A stretch of 13,459 nucleotides of DNA from UBA3064 sp016868095 (GTDB taxonomy: Bacteria; Pseudomonadota; Gammaproteobacteria; Burkholderiales; Burkholderiaceae_E). A program made the translations under genes and the position numbers. The notes below the pieces were generated by a model, which was not told the origin of the DNA, did no database searches, and saw nothing but the letters and a program-made list of their open reading frames with translations. Below, piece after piece: positions 1 through 5,121 of this stretch (the first letter of the stretch is position 1; each line of letters begins with the position of its first letter). The stretch covers positions 1-13,459 of the forward strand of contig JBEDEM010000101.1 in NCBI GenBank assembly GCA_041175665.1. The letters are read 5' to 3'.

Positions 1-173
1 AGTACAAGGATGTCCTGGCAACGCTCGGCGGCGGCCTGGCGATCTGCGGCGCGGCTGATAACGTTGCCTCGCTGATCGCTCGTAGCGGCCTTTTAAAGGA
101 CTTGGTCGGGCAAAAGATTTATAAAAATTTAACCGACGCAATAAGCGCCTTTGATGCGGCTCGACCCCATTAA
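1..173 (+). CDS. C-terminal STAS-domain tail of a probable SulP-family anion transporter (5' partial)
   Basis: An open frame enters from the left edge (first full codon at base 3) and ends at TAA 171-173, leaving 56 residues. The tail contains a GGGLAICGAADNV stretch, then ARSGLLKDLVGQKIYKN and an Ala-rich helix. This matches the last strand and helices of a STAS domain, in which a Gly-Leu turn is followed by a 'G..iy.n...A' helix. STAS domains end SulP-type sulfate/bicarbonate/dicarboxylate transporters and also occur in anti-sigma antagonists. The SulP assignment is my best reading from the pattern of the tail. No membrane segment lies inside the window, so the transporter part is inferred. 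The next gene starts 86 bases downstream. The spacer has only a short imperfect GC hairpin with no T-run, so I see no clear terminator. Confidence 0.5.
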   Translation, partial: YKDVLATLGGGLAICGAADNVASLIARSGLLKDLVGQKIYKNLTDAISAFDAARPH

Positions 174-259
174 CCGTGGACAAGGCCCCTTGGGCAAGGG
201 CAAGTCATTACAATGGCGGTGTAGCGAACTAACGCTTAGCCATTTTTGGAGTTTTTGCC

Positions 260-451
260 ATGAAACAGCGCAGTTATCGTTCTGAAGCAACCTTGTTTAT
301 CGAGCAACTCAAGACGCAGCGCCCGCATCTAGAGCAACAACAACAGCAAGGGCGAAGCATTTGGTGGGATAAGCCTCAGGATCTCGAAACGAGCCAGGAG
401 CGGCAGTCGGCAAAAGTAGCTCAAAAGCCCTACGTGTATCACAACGCCTAA
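260..451 (+). CDS. DUF3460 family small protein
   Basis: A 63-residue protein with no predicted function, recognised as DUF3460, a small family I know mainly from Burkholderiales. The family pattern is visible: an N-terminal 'Y.SE.T.FI..LK.QRP.LE' segment (residues 5-25), then a Gly-Arg-x-x-Trp-Trp-Asp-Lys core (GRSIWWDK, about residues 31-38), and a C-terminal 'YVYHN' ending. Five consecutive glutamines (residues 26-30) link the two halves and are unusual for such a short protein. There is no signal peptide or membrane segment, so it should be cytoplasmic. ATG 260 is preceded by GGAG at 248-251, a well placed ribosome binding site. It lies 50 bases before scpA on the same strand, and that neighbour relation is common in the order, so the two may share a transcript. 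The role is unknown. Confidence 0.85.
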   Translation: MKQRSYRSEATLFIEQLKTQRPHLEQQQQQGRSIWWDKPQDLETSQERQSAKVAQKPYVYHNA

Positions 452-501
452 GGCGCGAGAAACCGACGAGAAGCTATTCAAGAGGCCCGCGACAAGCCTT
501 T

Positions 502-1305
502 ATGGTTTCAGGCGAACAACTCGAGTTGAAGGGCATAGCCAGGCTTTATGGCGAGCCTATGCTGCAACTGCCGCAAGACTTATATATCCCGCCAGATGCG
601 CTCGAGGTCTTTTTGGAGGCTTTTGAGGGTCCGCTGGATTTATTACTTTATTTAATTCGCCGGCAAAACTTCAATATTCTCGATATACCCATGGCCGAAC
701 TCACTCGGCAATACCTCGTCTACGTCGACGAGATCCGCAGCCATCACCTCGAATTAGCCGCCGAGTATTTACTCATGGCTGCCATGCTGATTGATATCAA
801 ATCAAGAATGTTATTGCCCGTGCAAAAGCGTGATGGCGAATCGGAACCTGAAGATCCTCGCGCAGAGCTTGCAAGGCGCTTACTCGAATATGAAGCCATC
901 AAGCAAGGTGCACAACATCTAGACCAACTTCCCCAACTTGGCCGAGAATTTTTTTCAGCCCAAGCCCACCTTGATCAGGACGTGGTCGAGCGACTGCCGG
1001 AGGTAAACGCTGAGGACTTGCGAGCTGCTTGGCTGGACATCGTACGACGGGCAAAGCTGATCCAGCACCACAAGATCAGCCGCGAAGAGTTATCGGTTCG
1101 CGAAATTATGACGGTTGTACTGCGTCAGCTGCAACAGCGCCGCTTTGCCGAATTCCAGGAGTTATTTGAGCCTGAAAAAGGCCTGGCTCATGCCGTGGTT
1201 ACCTTTGTAGCGCTGCTCGAACTCACCAAAGAGTCACTCGTTGAGTTGACCCAAGCTGAATGTTATGCGCCGATTTATGTTCGGCTCAGCTATACACCGA
1301 GCTAA
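502..1305 (+). CDS. scpA: Segregation and condensation protein A (ScpA)
   Basis: ScpA is the kleisin subunit that bridges the SMC ATPase heads and, with ScpB, helps condense and segregate the chromosome. The protein has 267 residues, normal for the family. The N-terminal kleisin signature FEGPLDLLLYLIRR lies at residues 41-54, followed by the helical 'ILDIPMAELTRQYL' and 'AAEYLLMAAMLIDIKSRMLLP' segments that contact the SMC neck. An acidic linker comes next (EPEDPRAELARRLLEYE, from about residue 115). The C-terminal winged helix (VVTFVALLELTKESLVEL, residues 232-249) binds the SMC cap. ATG 502 is the first start in the frame. Its nearest Shine-Dalgarno-like run, AGAGG at 481-485, is 16 bases away, so ATG 559 remains a possible alternative. 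scpB is not in the window. murB follows with overlap or a 2-base gap. Confidence 0.95.
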   Translation: MVSGEQLELKGIARLYGEPMLQLPQDLYIPPDALEVFLEAFEGPLDLLLYLIRRQNFNILDIPMAELTRQYLVYVDEIRSHHLELAAEYLLMAAMLIDIKSRMLLPVQKRDGESEPEDPRAELARRLLEYEAIKQGAQHLDQLPQLGREFFSAQAHLDQDVVERLPEVNAEDLRAAWLDIVRRAKLIQHHKISREELSVREIMTVVLRQLQQRRFAEFQELFEPEKGLAHAVVTFVALLELTKESLVELTQAECYAPIYVRLSYTPS

Positions 1306-2327
1306 GCTTGCTCGAAGTCATTGATAACGCTGACTTGTCAAAGCGCACAAGCCTGCGCCTTCAAAGCCATGTCGACAGATTGATTCGTGTTCATCACCCA
1401 GCGGAGTTGATTGAGGCCAAACAGGCCCTTCGAGGACCCTATCGCGGTCTTCTTGGCGAAGGTAGCAATAGTGTGTTTGGATCACATATTCGAGGCACGC
1501 TCTTGCAAGTCGCCTGGCGAGGCTGCGAACGCATGGAAGCGGGTTTTATCCGCGCAAAAGCCGGCGAGCAGTGGGACGAGTTGGTTCAATGGAGCCTATG
1601 TCAGGATTTGCAGGGACTAGAGAATCTCAGCATGATTCCTGGCACTGTCGGTGCTGCGCCCATGCAAAACATTGGCGCCTATGGCGTTGAACTTGCTCAA
1701 CGTTGCCACGCAGTTCAGGCGACTCATTGGGACAGCTTGGAGCATCGGCGATTCAAAGCTGATGAGTGCTTATTTGCATACCGATCAAGTATTTTTAAAA
1801 AAAAGAGTCATCAGCCCTGGATCATCACCGAAGTTGAATTTCATTTGAATGAATCAGGCGCATCGCCTGACACAGCAGCACTACACTACGCCTATCCGGA
1901 CTTACAACGACGATTCAGCCAGCAGGCGCCAAGCAGCGCGCTCGAACTTGCCCAAGCCATTCGTGACATTCGCGCCAGCAAGCTTCCCGACCCCAACACA
2001 GAACCCAACGCAGGCAGCTTTTTTCATAACCCGAGCATCCCTAGCGATGCAGCCATCGCCTTAAAGCGACGTTATCCTGATCTGCCGATTTATCCTGACG
2101 GTGAGAAGCATCACAAGCTTTCTGCAGCATGGATGATCGAACAATGTGGCTTTAAAGGCCAACGTGACGGCGATGTGGGTGTGTCCGCAAAGCATGCCTT
2201 GGTGCTGGTCAATTATGGGCTTGCAACCGGTGAGAAGCTGCTTGACTTTGCACAAACGCTTATTGAAGCTGTTGATGCAAAATTTGGCATCACACTGAGC
2301 ATCGAACCGCGAATCTTGCTTTCATAA
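1260..2327 (+). CDS. murB: UDP-N-acetylenolpyruvoylglucosamine reductase (MurB)
   Basis: MurB is the cytoplasmic FAD flavoenzyme that uses NADPH to reduce UDP-GlcNAc-enolpyruvate to UDP-N-acetylmuramate, the second committed step of peptidoglycan synthesis. Numbering from ATG 1260 (355 residues), the FAD-binding loop GEGSNSVF is at 66-73 and the strongly conserved IPGTVGAAPMQNIGAYGVEL is at 126-145. The active-site arginine is in YRSSIF (R175), the proton-donor serine in NAGSFFHNP (S253) and the C-terminal glutamate in SIEPRI (E349). The tyrosine-loop layout fits the E. coli-like type I enzyme. The start is uncertain. ATG 1260 overlaps scpA by 46 bases, and its first 16 residues do not resemble the family. 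TTG 1308, two bases after the scpA stop, gives 339 residues, closer to the usual length. No strong ribosome binding site precedes either, so translation may be coupled to scpA. An A8 tract (1797-1804) follows the YRSSIF codons. Confidence 0.95.
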   Translation: MLCADLCSAQLYTELSLLEVIDNADLSKRTSLRLQSHVDRLIRVHHPAELIEAKQALRGPYRGLLGEGSNSVFGSHIRGTLLQVAWRGCERMEAGFIRAKAGEQWDELVQWSLCQDLQGLENLSMIPGTVGAAPMQNIGAYGVELAQRCHAVQATHWDSLEHRRFKADECLFAYRSSIFKKKSHQPWIITEVEFHLNESGASPDTAALHYAYPDLQRRFSQQAPSSALELAQAIRDIRASKLPDPNTEPNAGSFFHNPSIPSDAAIALKRRYPDLPIYPDGEKHHKLSAAWMIEQCGFKGQRDGDVGVSAKHALVLVNYGLATGEKLLDFAQTLIEAVDAKFGITLSIEPRILLS

Positions 2328-2349
2328 CGATGCATGGTCGCTACGGCAA

Positions 2350-3120
2350 CTATAGCTGTCTTCTGAATACCCAGCGCAGCGGCTCGGAGACCTCCTGGCA
2401 GTACTGATAACCATCGCGATCAAAGGATTTAAGTGCTTCAGGCTCTTCGACTTGATGTTCGATGGCCCATCGACACATGGCACCCCTTGCGCGTTTAGCT
2501 GAAAAACTAACCACCTTGTACGGCCCTGTTTTCGCTTCCTGAAAGACGATATGTAAGACTTTCGCCTTCAGATGCTGTTGCTGCACAGCGCTGAAATATT
2601 CCTCAGAGGCCAAATTCACCAGCATTTTGCATCGATGCCCTCTCAGATCTTGATCAAGCGATGCTGTGAGCGTCGATCCCCAAAAGGCGTAAAGATCCTT
2701 ACCCCGCTCATTTGCCAGGCGTGTACCCATTTCAAGGCGATAGGCCTGCAAATGGTCAAGCGGTCTCAAAACGCCATAAAGACCTGAGAGAATTCTCACA
2801 TGATCTTGTGCCCAGCCAATTTGCCCGGGTTCGAGTTCGCGTGCCCTGAGCCCATCGTATACATCACCATCAAAGGCAAAAATAGCCGGTCGAGTGGCTG
2901 AAGCCTTAGGCCTTTCGCTCCATACCTTGTATCGTTCGCAATTCAATTGCGCCAAGGGTTCGCTAATATCCATCAACGCCGAGAGCTGATCAGGCCCAAG
3001 CGCTCGCAACTGCCCCACGAGCTTGCTCGATTCGGCCATCCAGCGAGGCTTTGTGGCCTTAACTGCGATCGTTGAAGATTCATAATCGAGTGACTTTGCT
3101 GGGGACAACACCATCAACAT
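2350..3120 (-). CDS. yaaA: Peroxide stress protein YaaA (DUF328/UPF0246)
   Basis: YaaA is a cytoplasmic protein which, in E. coli, is induced by OxyR and lowers free intracellular iron during hydrogen peroxide stress, limiting Fenton damage. It also belongs to a fold family with DNA-binding ability. The 256-residue product matches the family length. It begins MLMVLSPAKSLDYE and has the 'MDISEPLAQLNCERY' helix, then FAFDGDVYDGL (about 81-91), LSGLYGVLRPLDHLQAYRLEMG (about 111-132), LVNLASEEYFSAV, and the C-terminal VSFSAKRARGAM and FDRDGYQY motifs. The frame stays open upstream to 3306, but the start at 3120 is chosen because the family begins there and GAGG (3129-3132, minus strand) sits 8 bases upstream. 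It is convergent with murB across a 22-base gap and divergent from the PIN gene. I cannot identify an OxyR site by eye. Confidence 0.93.
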   Translation of the reverse strand: MLMVLSPAKSLDYESSTIAVKATKPRWMAESSKLVGQLRALGPDQLSALMDISEPLAQLNCERYKVWSERPKASATRPAIFAFDGDVYDGLRARELEPGQIGWAQDHVRILSGLYGVLRPLDHLQAYRLEMGTRLANERGKDLYAFWGSTLTASLDQDLRGHRCKMLVNLASEEYFSAVQQQHLKAKVLHIVFQEAKTGPYKVVSFSAKRARGAMCRWAIEHQVEEPEALKSFDRDGYQYCQEVSEPLRWVFRRQL

Positions 3121-3128
3121 CAATAGCA

Positions 3129-3132
3129 CCTC
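3129..3132 (-). promoter_or_regulatory. Ribosome binding site deciding the yaaA start
   Basis: On the minus strand this reads GAGG, followed by 8 bases and then ATG at 3120. It supports the family-conserved start over longer in-frame starts that reach 3306. Confidence 0.75.
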
Positions 3133-3154
3133 ATTCAGCCTGAGATCTTGTTGG

Positions 3155-3173
3155 ATCAGCAAAAACCGCTGAT
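3155..3173. repeat. Inverted repeat in the yaaA leader
   Basis: ATCAGC (3155-3160) and GCTGAT (3168-3173) form a perfect 6-base inverted repeat around a 7-base A/C-rich spacer. It lies 34 bases upstream of the yaaA start codon and 22 bases before its Shine-Dalgarno sequence. It could be an operator or, if transcribed, a small leader hairpin. A 6-base repeat can also arise by chance, so a function is only a suggestion. Confidence 0.4.
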
Positions 3174-3243
3174 GTCTTCGATAGAATGCCGATGATATGA
3201 CTTGTCGGAAAGCCCGAGGCTCAAAGCCCCCAATACGATCGGA

Positions 3244-3260
3244 GTCTAGGTGGGCTAGAC
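3244..3260. repeat. CTAG-containing inverted repeat upstream of the PIN gene
   Basis: GTCTAG (3244-3249) and CTAGAC (3255-3260) are perfect inverted repeats around GTGGG. The repeat ends 31 bases before ATG 3292 of the PIN gene, where an autoregulatory operator or a 5'-leader hairpin could sit. Each arm contains CTAG, a tetranucleotide that is generally rare in proteobacterial genomes, which makes chance occurrence a little less likely. No regulator protein for it is encoded nearby. Confidence 0.45.
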
Positions 3261-3282
3261 CGCCGCTTATTGTCAGCACTGA

Positions 3283-3762
3283 TTGACTGCCATGCCTCCA
3301 CGTCAACCCATAGTCCTTGATTGCAACTGCTGGTTGGATCTGCTTGTATTCCGTGATCCTTGCGTAGAGGCTTTACGGAATTTGCTTGAGCGTGGCGAAG
3401 TTATTGCTGCGATTTGCAGTGGGATGCGGCAAGAATTGATACAAGTGCTCAGCAGGCCCTGGATTCACAATCGGTGCAATCCCGATGCGGTCATTCAAGA
3501 CTATGATCGTCTGTCATCGATGCAGACCACACCCCATTCGAAGGCTACGTCGCTTGTTTGTTCGGACCCGGATGACCAAGTTTTTCTGGACTTAGCGCTT
3601 CAAGCGCGAGCATCGCACTTAATCAGCAAAGACCGACAATTACTTAGGCTTGCAAAAAAGTCTCTTGCACTATGCCAGCTGGAGATACTAAGCCAGGCCT
3701 CGCCACGTTTTCAGCATCTTTGCACAGCCTGGCAGGCATCATCGACGCCGAAGGCATCTTAG
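3283..3762 (+). CDS. PIN-domain protein, COG1569-like putative toxin/ribonuclease
   Basis: A 159-residue single-domain protein with the acidic pattern of PIN ribonucleases, which cleave RNA using metal ions held by Asp/Glu residues. Numbering from TTG 3283, the first Asp is in IVLDCNCWLDLL (D13), a central Glu in MRQELIQVL (E51), and the C-terminal cluster in CSDPDDQVFLDLA (D95, D97, D98) and LISKDRQLL (D117). This arrangement fits the COG1569 'putative toxin-antitoxin toxin, PIN family' group. The start could be TTG 3283 or ATG 3292, and neither has a convincing ribosome binding site. No antitoxin-like small gene is adjacent: upstream lies a 162-base spacer to divergent yaaA, and downstream the convergent acyl-CoA dehydrogenase gene overlaps by 4 bases. 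It may therefore be a solitary, domesticated or non-toxin PIN protein. RNA target unknown. Confidence 0.85.
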   Translation: MTAMPPRQPIVLDCNCWLDLLVFRDPCVEALRNLLERGEVIAAICSGMRQELIQVLSRPWIHNRCNPDAVIQDYDRLSSMQTTPHSKATSLVCSDPDDQVFLDLALQARASHLISKDRQLLRLAKKSLALCQLEILSQASPRFQHLCTAWQASSTPKAS

Positions 3763-4922
3763 TAAGATTTTGGCAATCCAAGTACTTTCTCCGCAATAAA
3801 ACTCAGAATCAATTCACGACTTACCGGCGCGATCCTCGGAATTAAGCTCTCGCGAAAATAACGCTCTACATGATATTCCTTGGCATAGCCCATACCGCCG
3901 TGGGTCATGACGGCTGTTTCGCACGCATGGTATCCCGCTTCAGCCGCAAGATACTTCGCAGCGTTAGCCTCGGCGCCGCAGGATTGCCCCTGATCATAAA
4001 GCCAGGCAGCACGCATCGTCATCCAATGTGCCGCCTCCAATTCCATCCAGCGTTGAGCCAAAGGATGGGCAATGGCCTGATTCTTGCCAATGGCTCGATC
4101 AAAGACCACGCGCTCATTAGCGTAGCGCTGCGCTCGTGCGAGCGCGACTCGGCCCAAGCCAACAGCCTCGGCAGCAATCAAAATGCGTTCGGGATTTAAG
4201 CCGTGCAATATATAACGGAAGCCTTCACCTTCTTCGCCAATCCGATCTTCGATCGGTATGCGCAATCCATCGATAAACACCTGATTTGAGTCAACCGCTT
4301 TACGACCCATTTTGTCAATCTCATGGACTTGAACCCGATCACGATCCAGATCGGTATAAAAAAGGCTCAAACCTTGATTGCCGCTCGACGCTTCGGCAGG
4401 ACTCGTGCGGGCAAGCAGTAGCATTTTGTCAGCCACCTGCGCTGTTGAAATCCACACCTTTTGACCGTGAACAACATAGTGATCACCCTCGCGCCTAGCC
4501 ATGGTCTTGAGCTTGAGGGTGTTTAGACCCGTATTGGGCTCGGTCACTGCAAAACAGGCCTTTTGCTCACCGCGAATCAGTGGGGGCAGCCAGCGCTGCT
4601 GTTGCGCTGCCGATCCAAAAACGACCACTGGATGCAAGCCAAAGATGTTCATGTGAACAGCCGATGCCCCGCTCATCCCGGCGCCGGAGGCTGCAACAGC
4701 TTGAACCACTAGCGCAGCCTCAAGAATCCCAAGTCCAGCGCCACCATGGGCAGTCGGCATGGCAATGCCCAGCCAGCCTGCCTTGGCCATGGCCTGGTGA
4801 AATTCACTTGGGAAATGGCCACTGCGGTCGCGCGAGGCCCAATACTCGTCGTCAAAGTCCCGACAAAGCGATGTCACGGCGTCAACAATCGCCAACTGCT
4901 CTTGAGAAAGTGAAAAATCCAT
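3759..4922 (-). CDS. Acyl-CoA dehydrogenase, intact paralogue
   Basis: A 387-residue FAD-dependent acyl-CoA dehydrogenase that introduces an alpha,beta double bond into an acyl-CoA thioester, passing electrons to ETF. The N-terminal helical domain runs from about 5 to 115. The middle beta domain carries FAVTEPNTGLNT (124-135) and GQKVWIST (153-160) for FAD and substrate binding. The C-terminal helical domain has FDRAIGKNQAI (274-284) and HGGMGYAKEY (341-350). The helix-G segment GLNPERILIA (241-250) has E245 where isovaleryl-CoA and long-chain enzymes keep their catalytic base. The medium-chain position (usually YEGT) reads IPRIAPVS, so the usual C-terminal glutamate is absent. The start at 4922 is chosen because AAGGA (4929-4933, minus strand) lies 6 bases upstream and MDFSLSQEQ is a normal N-terminus. 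It is divergent from a broken paralogue. Substrate unknown. Confidence 0.92.
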   Translation of the reverse strand: MDFSLSQEQLAIVDAVTSLCRDFDDEYWASRDRSGHFPSEFHQAMAKAGWLGIAMPTAHGGAGLGILEAALVVQAVAASGAGMSGASAVHMNIFGLHPVVVFGSAAQQQRWLPPLIRGEQKACFAVTEPNTGLNTLKLKTMARREGDHYVVHGQKVWISTAQVADKMLLLARTSPAEASSGNQGLSLFYTDLDRDRVQVHEIDKMGRKAVDSNQVFIDGLRIPIEDRIGEEGEGFRYILHGLNPERILIAAEAVGLGRVALARAQRYANERVVFDRAIGKNQAIAHPLAQRWMELEAAHWMTMRAAWLYDQGQSCGAEANAAKYLAAEAGYHACETAVMTHGGMGYAKEYHVERYFRESLIPRIAPVSRELILSFIAEKVLGLPKSY

Positions 4923-5029
4923 AACAATTCCTTGATCAAGCCAAACCGATGTTGTCCCAAAGCCTGGCCATCGCCAAATGAAAACAATCCGGTTTTCGGT
5001 CCGCACAAAACCCTATTGAAGTTTATGCA

Positions 5030-5044
5030 AAGGCTTAAAGCCTT
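5030..5044. promoter_or_regulatory. 15-base palindrome between divergent dehydrogenase genes (candidate operator)
   Basis: AAGGCTT-A-AAGCCTT is a perfect inverted repeat with a one-base centre. It sits near the middle of the 199-base divergent spacer, 107 bases from the left gene's start and 77 bases from the right gene's. Such a position suits an operator controlling both promoters. The downstream LysR-type gene is a candidate binder, but the spacing is tighter than the usual T-N11-A LysR half-site arrangement, so a TetR- or FadR-like regulator from elsewhere is equally possible. I found no confident -35/-10 pair beside it. Confidence 0.4.
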
Positions 5045-5053
5045 AGTATTCGG

Positions 5054-5066
5054 CGATTGTTAATCG
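5054..5066. promoter_or_regulatory. Second dyad in the divergent spacer, CGATT-N3-AATCG
   Basis: CGATT (5054-5058) and AATCG (5062-5066) are perfect inverted 5-base arms around GTT, nine bases right of the 15-base palindrome. The AT-rich centre resembles the dyads bound by LysR-type regulators, whose gene lies downstream. The two dyads could be recognition and activation sites of one regulator. The arms are short, so this is suggestive only. Confidence 0.3.
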
Positions 5067-5109
5067 ATGCAAGCTGAGACTCGTCGTGGGGACGCTTGCA
5101 CCAAGTTAT

Positions 5110-5114
5110 GAGGA
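5110..5114 (+). promoter_or_regulatory. Ribosome binding site of the frameshifted acyl-CoA dehydrogenase
   Basis: GAGGA lies 7 bases before ATG 5122. It favours that start over the upstream in-frame GTG at 5086, which lies before this element. Confidence 0.7.
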
Positions 5115-5121
5115 ATCACCC

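Noticed and set aside
185..201. Hairpin-like GCCCCTT/AAGGGC after the STAS gene, considered as a terminator
   Set aside because: The stem is about five pairs with a bulge, and no T-run follows it.
209..214. TACAAT as a -10 box for the DUF3460-scpA transcript
   Set aside because: No acceptable -35 element lies 16-18 bases upstream, so the match alone is not enough.
3174..3282. Possible tRNA or small RNA in the yaaA-PIN spacer
   Set aside because: I found no cloverleaf, T-loop consensus or terminator there, only the two inverted repeats reported.
3121..3306. N-terminal extension of yaaA to 3306
   Set aside because: The extra 62 residues do not resemble the family, and a good ribosome binding site with the conserved MLMVLSPAKS start lies at 3120.
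4923..5006. N-terminal extension of the intact acyl-CoA dehydrogenase to 5006
   Set aside because: AAGGA lies six bases before ATG 4922, and the family normally begins near MDFSLS. The added residues look like translated spacer.
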